From positions 176,488 through 238,487 of the forward strand of contig NW_019774925.1 in the NCBI RefSeq assembly GCF_001039355.2: a stretch of DNA of 62,000 bases. Reading direction: 5' to 3'. The notes under the pieces are model-generated. The model was not told where the DNA came from. It worked only from the letters and a program-made list of their open reading frames with translations, and did no database searches. The translations under genes were made by a program, and so were the position numbers. Positions within the stretch are counted from its first letter, which is position 1. Each line of letters opens with the position of its first letter. Of this stretch, positions 26,242-40,774 are shown piece by piece. The DNA comes from Lingula anatina. Lineage: Eukaryota > Brachiopoda > Lingulata > Lingulida > Lingulidae.

Positions 26242-27103
26242 GTCTTTGTTACATGGACCCCCAGTTTCGTTACACCGGTCTTCGGAAGCTTCCCCAGTAA
26301 TTTTTCTCAGCCTGTATATGTTGATATCTTGAGAGTAAAGATCCCCAAACATATGTGACGATTTATCGCCAGCCTACAGGTACTACTACTCCCTATTAAC
26401 GTGTATGTTTTACAACACCGTGCGAACCGTGTATTTTCAAGAAATAATGCGATGTTATAATGAATTTAATTTTAATTATGTATTATTATATATGTAATAA
26501 TTTTGCTATTATTATTTTGCTATTTATTATTCCCTATATTAGTTTATCCTGCGATTTAGAGGACACTTGAAACGCGCCTTTCTACTACTAGCATGTCTGC
26601 CGTTTCCAGAGATAATAGACGAGTTGCTAGTGTCCTTCGAAACTCACGTGCTCCCGTCCAACCGCACAGCTGGACATGCAGGCTTTGATGAATACACGAA
26701 ACTGATACTGATGCCGACGAAATTGAAATAAAAATAGCGCCAGATATAAGTGTGATATCTATCAAACAGCAATGCCACCCATTTTAAATTCATTCGTTGA
26801 AAACGATAACAATGTATAAGGATACCTTCGCTTATTCCTTCTTATCAAAACGACACAATTTAAGGCTGACCCCTGGGTCGTGTATTTTAAGGCCCCTAGC
26901 GTTACACCGGACTTGGGAATGTTTGGAAAACGACTTTTGCCTACTCACAGCACCTTCATAGTTTGGGCTTTGACAATTGTTGATATTCAGTCGGTATCAA
27001 GTTCACACATCAGTGTCAATGAACTTCTAATGACACTGTAATGAGGACAGTAACCTGTGCGTACTGAGATTACTTTTGCGCACTAGACGCGTTGAATGTA
27101 AGA

Positions 27104-27320
27104 CTGCATTCCCATAGATTTAGATCTATCCATCTGGATCGACCTAACTCCCTGGGGGTTCACGCTAAATTGATGTCAGCCGAGCGCACACGGTAGTTTA
27201 TTACCCCCTTATAGCTTTTAGTAGGCGGGACAGACGCTTAAGCCGGCTAAGCTGACAGTTATCTAGTGAGACTCCCCACAGGGATAGATCGATCTAAAAT
27301 CTGTGGGAATTGGGTCTAAG
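27104..27320. mobile_element. MITE family A, copy 2
   Basis: Ends CATTCCCATAGATTTAGATC and GATCTAAAATCTGTGGGAAT are inverted repeats. The internal CGACCTAACTCCCTGGGGGT and GCTAAATTGATGTCAGC match the other copies. Confidence 0.75.
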
Positions 27321-27699
27321 TGTTGACTATAAGTGGGTTGTATCTGTAGCTTTTATTTTCAAAATATTGTTGAAGTCGCACTAAAACACATTAAAATATT
27401 ACCCTGACTTTTATTTATTTATTTATTTTGTTATCTATTACATTCATTTGTCTCTCTTATTTGTCTTAATTTTTCGGTTCTTCTTTGTGTTATTTATCTT
27501 TAAACCTTTTATGGGTCGACCTTTCAGAATTATAACTATAGTTCATGTAAGTTTAAACATTTGAACGCCACGTGTGATTTTTGGTATCAAATTATAGGCC
27601 TAAGGACAACAAAAAGTTGATTAGGCTAAATAAGATAAAATGCTGAAAATGGGGTGTTTAATTTCGCGCTTAATACATAATGACGAAAATAAATAATAT

Positions 27700-28361
27700 T
27701 CACGAGGAAAACAATTATGGAGTGAACCTTAACGGCGATTCACGTTCATCCGGTTGTCCATCTACGCCTTTTTTTCCATGTCTTTTGCCCTAACATCGGG
27801 GAAAACTACATGTACTAGGCCCATGACGTTGATTGATAACTTATTGAGTCCAAATTCTTAACTTACACCTGCAGGTTCGATTTTTAGCAGCCTCTTATCG
27901 AACAATCTACGAGTATGCAAGCTACTTTGCTGCAACTGAATAGTTTGGCCAGGCGTGGGCTGCTCGAGGTAAATTTGTTTTCGTCCCACACCTGGGCGAC
28001 TGATGACGTCGGGGAAACCCCTAGATGACGTCATCACGGCGACCTGACCTGATGAATCATCCCGCCCTCACACGACTGAATCTGGCCATCTTGTTGAATA
28101 CCTGGATGTTGGCGTCTGAACTGTTTGATCATGAAAATGCTGTTTTGATCAGAATATGTTCGCAATTATTATAAACTGAAACACTTTGAATGCTGCAGGA
28201 AAAGAATAAGGCAGATTCGAAACAATAGATGTGAATAAATGCCTGACCTCATTAGGACACCAAAATGGCGATGTGCGTGGGAGGAGAACGAAATTTAAAC
28301 AGCAAGGAAAACATATGATTTTTTCCTGGTTGCAAATGTATCATTAGTTTCATTAACGAAG
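27700..28361 (+). promoter_or_regulatory. GC-richer promoter-like block with CRE motifs and a non-coding first-exon donor
   Basis: CpG density rises clearly here. A full CRE palindrome TGACGTCA is at 28026-28033 and a partial TGACGTC at 28004-28010. Downstream, ATGGCGATG opens only a short reading frame, and the block ends at a consensus donor, GAAG|GTAAGT, at 28361/28362. This looks like a plus-strand promoter with an untranslated first exon. The nearest plus-strand gene is PLCB4, but no transcript link can be shown from sequence. Confidence 0.4.
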
Positions 28362-31300
28362 GTAAGTCTCCAATATCATTTTCATTTAACGCGACTATCT
28401 GTATAGCAAGACAACACCGAGAAGTTGTTTTTTTCTGCTTGAATATATGGACTCATCTCGCCCTGTCAAAGGGCAACTGAGGGAGTGAGAGAGTAAGTTT
28501 TAACTGCTGCAAATCATTGGCAAACATGAAAAATGCGTGTAAAGGATATATAGCTAACAGTGGCTAATTAGCTGGCGCTTTCACGTGTTGGTGGGTATTC
28601 TTTGTGACTGTAGCGCTCTTAAAGCCGGGTCTGTTACTGATGTTGTGCAATCCTGGACTTGGGAGTCTAACGTGTATGCAGCGCAAAAGGCCGTGCGCGG
28701 TTCTTCTTTGAAGTTAACGCGATGTTTCTGTTGATTGATTAGGTGTAGTGGTTGTCTTGGATCTGTTGGATGCAGTTTGTTTCATCCCACTGAGCTTTAG
28801 ATGAAGCCGCTTTGCATATTTCATGACTTGCACAAGTTAAATCTAGAAATACATGTTGACACATGAATATGCTAAAATTTTGCATCCGCACAATTATACT
28901 TCAATGTATTTGTGTATGTGTACATTTCTCTGATTCAGTCCATGTTGTACATGTGTCAGTGGAGGTGCTAATCTAGGAGAACACTGTTTTTATCACATTC
29001 CATATTTTTATTTATTTTTTCATGTCCTGTCATGCACATTTCATTTTAAGTTATAACTTTGTTGCCAAAAGCCTAATTGTTTTATCAGGTTTTAAGAAAT
29101 TTGTTTTACTAGTTCATTATTATCATTATCATATATTTAGTTTCATTAATTTGTTAATATTTATTATTATAACTTATTTTGAAAACAATGTTCAAACTTT
29201 TCTATTTGCACGATTATAAAGATGGGATCCATTAAACAGAGGTGAATGTGTACTAGTATATTACAAGCTCTGTCATTTCAATATGTAGCATCTTATCATC
29301 ATACAAAGCTGCAGTTAGTAAAACTGCTGTGAGGTCTGTGGGAAAACAATTAATTGGCATGTACAAGTTGTACAACCATAAGCCATGTGAGGATGTGCTA
29401 ATTGAAAATGGATGGTTATTTTTAAAGTAATAAGAGAAATATAAAAAAAAAGCTTTACATAACTTTACACTTATGTCAACAAGTATTGTGCTAATAGGTT
29501 TGCTAATTAATATAGGAGGTTTTATAACATTGAGAAAAAAAACTGACAGCATTTTTTCTCATCGTACTGGCAGTTAAAAGGGTCTCAAGAAGTAACATTA
29601 ATGGGTTGCAGTTAAATTTCACATATATCTTCCTGATATTTTCAATGATAACACATTTGAAGATAATATTAGAAAACAAAGTATTGGTCTTAACCTACAG
29701 AATTACAATTTACAGATGATATCTATATTGGCAAACTGGCCATCCTGCCACAGTAACTAGGTACTAAGATTCTGCTTTGCCAACCAGTATTTACATGTCA
29801 TTTTATGAGAATTCTAATGATCTATCTCAACATGCTAAATGCCGTATATAACTTGATGATATATTTTTTTGTATGAGAATTTAGATTGTTTTTACTCTGT
29901 CATATTTCCTACTTCCCTCCAAGCCTTTTTGTCTTCCAGTAAACACATTGTTACTATCATTGGATTCAATATTGGAAGAAATGTAAAAAGTATGGTTTGC
30001 TTTCACCTTGTTTTGAACCATTTATTATTAGTCGTAGCCTTTGTCAGTTATTGTTCTTGCAAGATAGGACTGATTTCACCTTAACGAGGTCCTGTCAGCA
30101 CAAACTAAGCAGAGAGTAATGATGATGAGTTTGGTGATGAGGTGTAACACAGACGGTGACAGAAACAATGTGTTTAGAATATATTATTGTATCTTTTTTA
30201 TGTATAGAATAAGACCCTGTAATGCTGATATAAGAATCCTCTCAACACCTATAACCTTTGCTGCAGATGTGATTAGTGAAATCTTTAAGGATCAGATATG
30301 ATGTCATTGCCCCACATTTGTAAGTTTTTGATTTCTTTCCCTGTGTCACAGGTATATAGACCTATTGATCTTTGGGGTTGTCTTGACAAAATATTCACCT
30401 GCTTTGTTTACTTTCAAGGAGTGAGAGACACCATATCACCAGATCTTGCTTTCTAGACCAGTAAGAGCTACAGAATTGATTTCTTTTCAAGAATGTGGCT
30501 AATGTGAATGAATAATGATCTTCTAAGACATTTTAGAGTCGGAAGACTGATGCCATTGATTTTACTGTGAGGGATTCGTTGCAAATTGTGAATGGTGACT
30601 TCCTGTGTTGTCACTGCATGTTGCGCTGTTATTGTATTGACCTGTATTATCACAGTATGGGCGTGTTATGGAAATGCCATGGACTAGTTGGTTGTAGTTA
30701 GTTGCCGTGTGTTGTTGAGTCATACTGTAGGGGCATCCTGTTACAGTTGGTCTCTTCCTAATATGTTGTATTTGCAAGTTCTCACGGTATATTGTTTTTG
30801 GTTTTTGATTTAACCTATACTATTGGATATTCCATATAATTTTTTTTTCAAAGTTATCATTTCCCCATATTTTCTATGACTGATCAGATCTGATTAAATG
30901 AGCACTATTTATTAGATATATTGACTAGACAAGGTATATATTAGGATGCCATACTGAACACTGTATCACCTGAATCAGAATGACAACCAAACTAGCAATA
31001 CTAGGAATTTTTTTATCTTGAGGTATCTTTTTGATATGGCCCTATTTGTCACTGGGTAGGTTTCATCTTTAAAGTTTGACCAAACACATAATTTAAGCCA
31101 TCAAAAAAGATGATTGATTCAAAAGAGCTCTAGGCATGTTCTTCTTGTAGTAAAGTATTTATAACTAGCCTTACAGTTATCTGTAAACTATCAATGGAAA
31201 TAATCGTATTCCATGTTGAATGCAATGCAGTCCCACTGATATTCTCTGCAGAGGTTTGGCAGTCCCAAAGTTTATGAAATATATAACTCCTTACAGATGG

Positions 31301-33891
31301 GACAATGGAACATGTCAGCTTCTGTTAGAGAGAATGTTTTTTCTGGTGGTAGGTTGCTGTTTGTAGCCTGATGCCATTTCAGCATTTAACTGTCTCTCTG
31401 CTGGGACTCAAGTCATGTTGAAGCATATTTAAGGTTAAAATGGTGTTAGTAAGACTAAAATAAGTCACCAAGAAAAACAGATCAATTTATCAGGGAATTG
31501 AATGTCTGGGTGTGCTGTAGGATCTTTGTAAATCTTCATCTTCTGTTGTAAGTGGCCCCGCTGTACCTCAGGCATTGAATAAATTCAATTAAATGTGGTG
31601 ACAAGAGTTAACTGTGATCAGCTAGTCTAACTTATTTTAACCTCATTTGAACACACCACGAAATGTCTCGCTCTTTACTATTTCCACTGCATTTCTCTAA
31701 GAGATTGTAGTAAATAGTTTTTTAGAAAGGAATGGTGGCAGGTAATAGGCTTAGGTATAGGTCATTTCAGGTAATTCACCTCCCTATTTCCTTACACTTT
31801 GTTCCAGGGAAAAAAGAAGGATAAAAATGTACAAGACAATATGAGCAGTGGCACATTAATTGCTTACAGAATGTTATCTTATTCACCTTTTTGTTAAAAT
31901 GTTTTCTTGCGATGAACAGATAGCTATAATATTTTGTTATATGCTGTATATATACATTCTCTGATGATGAGATCATGCTATGCTTACCAAGTCCTGTATG
32001 CAGAGCAACAGATCTTTTGAGATATAAACGCCAGTCTAGAGCCACGAAAAGAACCCTGTTACCTTTCCTCATAAGTATTTATGGGGTTTTGAGCCATGTC
32101 CTTGGAGCTCATTATTGTGAAGTGTGTAGGTGGTGTGCTATAACCTTTCATCGTGCATTCCTGCTGCTTCCACAGGCTTTCCCAAGTGCACTTGCCCTCA
32201 GATGCTTTATCATGCGATTAAGTTTTCTTTTTCAGTCCCCCTTGCACAACAGTGTTTTGTGAACTCCAAAATAGTAAATACAGGAGTACCAGTAGTTTAG
32301 AAAGGTATGTAGTGTATAGTTGGTGTGATGGAGTTTATTCACTCGAAATTATTGAATGCATGGTGTTGTTATTTATTGGGTAACTTGACTTGGCATTGTA
32401 CCCTATATTATTAACATTTATAGGTTTTTAATGCACACAGGGAAGTTTAATGCATTTATTGTTCCGAATACAAAGTCCATACTCATGCTAATGGACAAAC
32501 CACAAAGTATCTTATGACCGAAATATTATGCAAAGGAAGGTGGATCTTATGATTTATAAATATATATTTTGTTGAATAGATGTTCCTGGTGTGGTCCAGG
32601 GTAAGTAGTTTGGTACTGCCTGAATGGTGTAGGGAAGGACAGCATTATTTGACTTGAAGCTCTGGGAATTTTCTAGCTTCAAATAAAAGTGTGATTATTC
32701 AGACACATTTTTAAACTGACGTTATCACATTTGTGACAAAGACGTATTTAGTAATTAAACCCTTCATCAACTTTACCTCAAATTTCAAAGCAAGGTAACA
32801 AACTTAAAGACACACGATGTAGGGTTAAGAATGCATTCTAAGTTCTTGTTGAACTTACCTGAGGAAATTTAAAACATAAAATGATAGTTATATGGCCTTA
32901 ATCAGTGCGACAAAAAAATGATCATCTTACAAGGATAAGTTCTTCCTAATCTTTCTTAGAGGTGATTACAAAAAGCTATACTTAAAAAAAATTGACTTAC
33001 TTTGAATGTAAGAATGGATTCATTAACCATTGGTGAGTATGGGAAATTTGTCATTTTCCACTGAAAAGTCCTTTTTTTGCCAAAATGAATAGTTGTTATC
33101 CCTTTAATATATTGCCTCAATACTAACTGAACATTAGCAAAAACATGTTCACTCACATACATTCATGCATTAATGTAGAATTATGTAGACTGAGCAATTT
33201 TTGATTCTTCTTTAAGTATGTACAACAAATAAAATCACAGACAACTTGATCTGCATTGGTTCATACTCTTTACATTTATATTATTAATTTCAATCCTGAT
33301 CTGATTTAATAGATAGATATCCCTCTGCTCTAAAAGAGGTAGCATTTCACTATGTGATACAACAGGTTATCTAATCTAAATGTCCAGATCTGCTGGAAAA
33401 GATAAGATTAATGTTCTACATTTGTGACAGTGGACTTTTCATTTTGATTTTTTGACTTTCTCGAGGTTGTTTATGTTTTATTGAAATACCATTAAAATAT
33501 GTGTCAAACAAATTTTTATGAGTCGGTCAAGGGGAAAATGACCAGAACTTGAATATTCTTTTTGAGCATATACCCTTAATCCAAGTAGTTTTTAGACATC
33601 TGCGTAAATTTCAAATTTAAGCATGCTGATGATCTGTAAATTTTGAGGTCACTCAGAGTTTTTGTTGTCCAAATTAACTAAGGGAGCTTGCTCCTATATA
33701 TACTTCATTTTCTCTGCTCCCACCACTGGGCAATGGCAGGCATATGGGGCTTAATTAAAGGTGAACAGGACGGGTTGATGGCTAAGGAACATTATTACAC
33801 AATATGCTGAGATTGTGAGTGAGTTAAAAAGGCTGTGACTGTAAATGCACCTTCAGCAGCCCTGTTGCAAAATCACCTCCATTTGATTTAT

Positions 33892-34114
33892 CTTAGGGCG
33901 TATTCCCATAGATTTTAGATCGATCTATCCCCGTGGGGAGTCTCACTAGATTACTGTCGGATAATCCGGCTTGAATGTCCGTCCCGCCTACTACAAGCTG
34001 TAAGGGGGTAATTAACTTTCGTGCCTGCTCGGCTGACAGCTATTTAGCGTGAACCCCCAGGGAGTTAGGTTGATCTAGTTTGGATCGATCTAATCTCTGG
34101 GAATAGGGTCTTAG
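33892..34114. mobile_element. MITE family A, copy 3
   Basis: Best-preserved ends: CTTAGGGCGTATTCCCATAG and, inverted, CTGGGAATAGGGTCTTAG. GATCGATC is near both ends and GGGGGTAATTAACTTTCGTG is central. A degraded relative lies at about 34383-34520. Confidence 0.78.
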
Positions 34115-35814
34115 TGTAGTAAGGATGTAGGTATTGCAATAAACTTTCTCCAAGTAGGGTTATTACTTGTAGATTGTAGTTGAGGGTTTCATAAAGTGAA
34201 ATTTCATATCACTTCTTGATTAGCTGTATTATCTTCCATGGATTATTTATCAGAAGCCGTAATAATTTCTGTTGTTGTGGGATTATGTGAAGCATTTTAC
34301 AGAAATGTCATTTGTTTAAAATTTGCTTCTGATCCCATTTTGAAAAATGCTAGCCATGATAAAGACCACATTCAGATTCACACATCATACTAGCTGGGTC
34401 GGTGTAAGTCTGCAGGAGATTGTCCAACATGCTTCCTCGAGCAACTAGGGGGTAATTAACTATTGTGTACTGATTAAGCTTAATCCGCTAATTGCACTTT
34501 CAGGAGAATCTCCTGTAGAGTTGGACCTACCTAACCAAAGATGTCAAAATTTTGTGGTATGGCTTGCCATGTTAAAAAAATTATTTTTCATGTATGAACA
34601 AGTCCAGTCACATCCCTTATTTACTTAATATACATGCACAGTCTCTTGGAAAGTATTGCTTTATGTTCACCATGTTGTTTCAGGGCATGTAGTGTAAGCA
34701 TGTAATTATGTGTCTCAGAAATTAAATTCCGCCAAGCACATACAGTTTTTTCACAATGTTCAATGGTTCTTGCAGAGACAATTACAAGTCTATAAAAAGA
34801 ATCTATCTCTTTGAAAACTTTGTGTGATCATGGCATTAGAAAAACTGCTTGCATTGAATCCCTAAGTTCTCAAGATCAATTTCTTTTCATAACACAGAGA
34901 AACTTGAGAAAAAAAGAAAAGAAAAAAGTGCAATAATCAATGTGCAAACCACTTTTTGTCTAGTACTTGCATAGGTATATGGAAACTTGAGGTGATATGA
35001 ACAAGATGCACAGAGGAAAAGAAGAGAAATATATCGTAAAATAAACATTAAGCTTGTGTTGGTTTAAATAGATCATGGTTGATTTGACAGACAGATATTT
35101 TAAAGATGATCCATGCCTGTGTGTTGGAAATGCACACATAATGCAGGCTGAAGAGAGAGGAATCAAAAGAAAACAAATAGAAATAATTTATTTTTAGGGT
35201 GGGACTTGCAGAGTTTACCAGGGTTATTAGAGCACATTGGTGCATTCATTCATTCCTAGTTCATGGGTTGTATAATAGGTGTGTATATAGTCTGCCTTGC
35301 CACAGATGTGAATCTCTAAGACTCTGCGAAGTCTAGTTCTGTGGAAAGTATTGATCCTGCCCTTTTTTTCTTGCCCAGAGTCAAGGTAAGTTGCTGTTAA
35401 TCAATATGTCATGGAAACCAGGTCAGAAATGAAAAGTGGATCCTGTTTTCATAGATTTGGTCGTTGGCCCACCTTACATAATCAGCATACCCAATACTAG
35501 GGATCAGTCCTAATTTGATTAATGTATTTCTATTTTTTAAGCAGCACAGGTATTTGAACTAATGTTTCATTTTAGCTATATGAAAATAAAATGGGGAGAA
35601 TTGTAAATGATTAATGTGGCTTGTATTCTTGCCAGTAAGATTTCTTTGTGAAAACTATAAGCATGTTATGATGTAGCTGACAAGGATAGATGAAAATTGG
35701 TTTATAATCTCAGGGAAAATATAAAAATGAGAATTTCTCATTGTTGTTTTTAAATTGTTTCGAATGGAAATAACATATCTTGGGAACAGAATCTGGCATG
35801 GCAATTAAAGATTA

Positions 35815-35905
35815 ATTCAGTTAGGGGTAAAATTAATATTTAGTTGTCATATTTCATTTATTCAGTTATGGGTAAAATTGATATTTAGTTGTCATATTTC
35901 ATTTA
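35815..35905 (+). repeat. 45-bp tandem duplication
   Basis: Two copies of ATTCAGTTA.GGGTAAAATT followed by ATATTTAGTTGTCATATTTC, spaced 45 bases. Confidence 0.9.
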
Positions 35906-38190
35906 CGAAAATTAATATGATTTTATAACTGGCATGCTTGTTGGGAGTACCTTGATTTTGGCTTTGAACTGCCACATTACAATGAATACAAAGCATTCTT
36001 ACTGTTACTCTTCATACAGACCTGTCAACACTCCTGATCCCATCAGTAGTCTCCTGATTTAGGGACATATCTCCTAATCTCCCAATTCAGACTAAAAATC
36101 TTCTGATCTATCAGACTTTTCTCTCTTTCCAATCGTTAGAAAGTATGATGACGTGTGTGTGCGCGCTTGTGTCGGGGTTGGAGAATCTCCCTCTCTGGCA
36201 ATTGTCATTGTTGACAGACATGTTCACATGTTGTATGGTCAGATGCAAATTTTATTGGGCATTAGAAACATCATACTGAACTGTTCTTTTTTTTAATGCT
36301 AATACTGCATTGTTCCCTGTTAGACACAATGTAACTGACACTTTTCATTTCAAACAGTTCAGTTTTCAAACTGTACCATTTGATGTAAACATTGTCCTGT
36401 CCACATTCAGGGTGCAGTCTAAGAATTTTAGTTCTTGTTGCTTTACCTGTTTTATAGAATTGTTACTGACGCTTCAAACTACAGGGAAAATGCACTACAA
36501 TATTGCTTACAAGAGGTGTACATTTACCTATATTTAAATCCATCTTAGTTCTTCCAAGATCATCTTTGCCCTCCTGTAAACTAAATTGCAATGATCATTT
36601 TGTTGGAATCACTAGCTGTGAGATTCATGTAAGTCTGTTACGAGCACACATCACCCACTGTATGCCATAAACAAGAGCTACACCTCAATAATTACTTTTT
36701 TATATTGCATACAGTGGGCGACTCATCTTGTAACTAGTACAAAATCTTAACGAGTTCAATTAGGGTCATAACTCTTTCATTGTTACCTGAGAAAACCCAG
36801 TTAATTGCTGGTTCTTTGATCGCTGGTAATGATAGGTGCATTGAAATGCAGATGTGTTTCAAATAAGATGTAGTATTACTTTTCTATAGTAATATATTTA
36901 TATGCATCATTGTTGTTGACTTTGTTGTTGTTGTTGGCTCTGGTATATTTAAGTTACGTATTTGGGTGCTATGAGATGATGGGCAGATTGAGAAAAATGG
37001 TGTGGTGGGGTGGGGATGGGGGCTTTGTTATTCACCCTTTACCTCCTCACTTTTTTTTTTATCATTAAATTTTTATTGTTTCGTGGGGGGTGGGCAGGGG
37101 TTGTAATCTGGTATCTATTTATTAACATAATATTTAATATTTATTTATTTTATTATTATTATTATTTTATTTTATTTTGTAAAATCATATCTCAGCAGTT
37201 CTGATATTTGAGCTTGTATAAGCATGCTAAGTGCGTGCTCATTTGTATTCAAAGTGAATGTTGTCCTTGGAGGACACTGTCACCATGGTGATGCTAGGAC
37301 TATGTTTCTACATGCTGTGAGGTCTTTTGAATTTTGAGATTTTTAATAATAATGAGAAAATTTATTGATCAGATTGCTTCTATACCCAATAGGTTAAAAT
37401 TGTACGTAAAATGTTTACAACAATTTAATAATAGTAAAATACTGTTTGAATGAAACTAAGTTAAAAGATTGCTACGGAAGGTTTAAAAACTACTGCACAT
37501 GGATTAAAATGGTACATTTTACTATTAAAAACTTTAAATGATCATCAGTAGATATCAGTGCCCCTCTTTTGTTATTCAGAATCCATTATTCGTCAGTTGA
37601 GGTCAGTTGTTGCTAATCTAAAAGTGTGTCCAAATGTTTTCATTCTCGATTTTCTGAGGAATTCAAAGTTCCTAGTATGGGTCCTTGGATGATTTATTGC
37701 CGCTACCTTATTTGTCACAAAGTATTGTTAAGATATCTAGAAATTGTCTTTTTATTCTGAGGAATTTAAGTTCCAAGTAATTTCTGTTGTTTTCACCCTT
37801 AGTCACCTGTAATTTGATAGAATGATAGCTTCTCACGACGACAAACTGTATTATCAGATAACAAAACAATTTGTATCGAGTTGGCATTGAATTCCAACAA
37901 AATGATGGTGTGCATAGCCACCCAAGACCAAGAATCATCTCTTCATTACCAAGAAATGAAGTAAGCTTTTGAGGTTTTTAGTTCAGATTGTGGTGTGTTA
38001 TTGCTTAACCACACTGTGTGACCTCCCAGAATATCGATTTGGAGTATGTAGAGGTAATTTGAATTGCCACAGCTTGTAAAGCTTGTAACCAACCTTATTA
38101 TCAGTGATAAGGACAGGTATCTTAGAGAAGAAGGTAGATGTAATGTAAACATTTTGATATGTTACATGCAGTTTTAGAATTATGATGATG

Positions 38191-38191
<1 letters not shown>

Positions 38192-38238
<47 letters not shown>
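38192..38238. repeat. (TG)n microsatellite
   Basis: About 23 TG units, preceded by (GAT)n. Confidence 0.98.
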
Positions 38239-38239
<1 letters not shown>

Positions 38240-40419
38240 AGATATATCAGATAGTTATTAAAATCCTCTGAAATATCAAATTTAATTTTTGCAAAAACAT
38301 ACAATTCAGTTAAATTGCACTTGATATTTCTCCTTGTTATTTATTGCCTCTAGCATGTTAAGGTTTTGGTTCAACAGGTTTATATTTTACATTGTGGCAC
38401 TCAGTATAAAAAAAATAATTAATCCAAGTGCATTCCCATATTTAAAAAGGATCTTGGTGATGTAGAAACTTTCATACCTGCCACAGATTTGTTGAGAAAA
38501 TAAAGATAATGTTTTTTTAGATAAATTTTGGGAAAAAAAGTTTTTGTGGGTATTATGAGATACACCAGTTTGCACACTGGTATAGGTCAATTTGCTTAAA
38601 ATTAAACTCAAAACAAATTACAATTCGTTTTCATTAGGTTTTATTTTTGGTTAATATTGCCATGACCCCCTTTAAGGATTTTGTAATCTCACCTGTAGTT
38701 TCTTAGAAACTGCAGTTTAATTGGTCTTTGCATGTTGTATACTTGCATGCTGCTTGCAGGTTTGAGGCAGAAAGTAACTGGATTTTCTCTCATGGAAACA
38801 TTTTCTATAATCTCTAAAATATAATCCTTTGACTCTTGCCATGGCTATGGACATACATTCCTCACAAAGACAAGGCTTCAATACGGTGATTTTAGTCGAG
38901 GGGAATGATCCAGGACCCTCATTTTTTGATTGATTCCTATTTGACCTTAATGATATTTTATGTGGTCCCATCTGACTAGAAATGGCACTCCAATCAGGCT
39001 ACTGGATAGAGATAACAACAAGCAGGGAGATATTCATTGTCCATGCAAGCTCGACAATCTATGACATAAGATAATGGCATCGCATTTTTCTACTGATTTT
39101 TGCACTGAGCATTTATCCCAAAATTATTCAGCCCAAACTTGCTAATTTGTTTAGATCTATGATTTTAGATATATCATCTGTATCTGACAAAAAAAAGAGC
39201 ACATCAATGAGTTCAGAAGCAAATATTAGGAGTAAGGTTATCTATCTTATCTACCTTTAAGGTGAACATGTCAAGTACTGTTAACATTAGTGTGTGTATA
39301 TAACTCTCACCTTCTTTAGGAATGCCAGGATGTTGTTGTTGTTGTTTATGCATCATGATATGTCTCATGCTTGAGGAATCTCACACTTGATTTAAGTTTA
39401 GACATGAGACAATACTGGTTCACCAGTGATTATTTGATTCCACTGATTGTACTTAAGTGAGAATCCCCTCAGAGTTGGACCAACTCAGCTACCAGTAGTA
39501 CGATGTGTGAATCTGAATGCAGTCTTGACTGCTTGATTGAAGGCTGCTAAATAGTGAAGTCTGTTTTCTAAGTTGTCTGGTAGCTTGATCCAGAACTGAA
39601 CTGCCTAGTGTCAGCTACTGTACATACACCAATGCAGGAGATTGCACACCCACCACAGATAATGATTGGGGTTGTTTTAGAGCTCTGCAATCTCAGTAAT
39701 GTACCTGGGCTATCTTTGTAGTTCAAAGGCTTATTGGCCCCAAGCTTTGATAGTCTGAAGCATTTTTTAAATAAGTTTTAACCTGTCTTTTGTTGAGAAG
39801 ATTCAGTAGCATGGAGGATCAAAAGTCTAATGGTTCAATACTATGTGGATAAGGTTCATTTCTACTGAATGCCTATTGGCCCTATCAAAGGCTATCTTGG
39901 GTAGCACATAGTGTCGGATGTATTTCAATTTGCTGGGGTGAATATAGGGTGACTTTCCGGACTATATTTTTATGAACAATAGCACAGGAATCAAATGTTT
40001 GTGCCTCATTAATGATTTGTAGTTTTTTTCTTTTTAAAAAAAAATTGGTGAGGCCTTGCAACAAAGCAGAAAAAATAATAAAAAATTACCCTAGAGACAT
40101 CAGAAGGGATCTTCTGTAAAACTGAATAGCAAAGATGTGCAATATAATATTGATCAGTATTCTTTCAATCAATTAAGGAAGAATGCATGAACCCCTCTTG
40201 CCATGCATGTGCAAACCAGTCAGGGGTTAATGGACCCAAAATATTAAGTAATAGATATATGTATCAATTTATGTCACAAATTTATAGAAAATAATGCAAT
40301 TGTCAGTTGTTCATAATCTTTGCAAAATTTTATGCGAAAGAAATGAAGGGCAAGGGAAAAATGAACACTTTATGACATGCATGCTCAGTTAATGATACTG
40401 GGTCTCAGTGACCTCAGTC

Positions 40420-40674
40420 TTGGGCTTTGTTCACATGGAATGTCTATTTTCTAAAAATCTATTTTCTATTCGCGGTATCTTATGATCACGGTCTGTGCCC
40501 TGAATATCCTGCCGCATAATTACTGGCAGCGCGAGCCAGTTACTTATAGTAACTGGCTCGCGCTGCCAGTAATTACGCCGCGGGATATTCAGGGCACAGA
40601 CCGTGATCATAAGACATACCGCGAATAGAAAATAGAATTTAGAAAATAGACATTGCATGTGAATGAAGCCTTGG
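40420..40674. mobile_element. Large foldback element, arms about 126 bp, 3-nt loop
   Basis: Near-perfect inverted repeat centred on CCAGTTACT-TAT-AGTAACTGG at 40546. Matched arm words include AATGTCTATTTTCTA, CGCGGTAT, GATCACGGTCTGTGCCCTGA and GGCAGCGCGAGCC. The outer 20 bases pair imperfectly. It is GC-richer than its surroundings. Probably a young foldback transposon; it contains no gene. Confidence 0.85.
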
Positions 40675-40774
40675 TAGCATAGAAGGAGAGGATCTTTAAA
40701 CACTGTCAACAGCAGATATTGGCCCAATTAAAAATAATTGTTGGAATTATAAACAGACCTTAATGTTTGATCAT

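Larger units (their letters stand above)
24850..27699. other. Intergenic region upstream of ADPRM
   Basis: No gene recognised. Holds the ADPRM promoter by position, a short TA run near 25278 and MITE family A copies 1 and 2. Confidence 0.55.

Noticed and set aside
35375-35389. Possible 7-nt microexon AGTCAAG between TTGCCCAG and GTAAGTTG
   Set aside because: Good splice words, but too short to judge and no adjoining coding exon to fix a frame.
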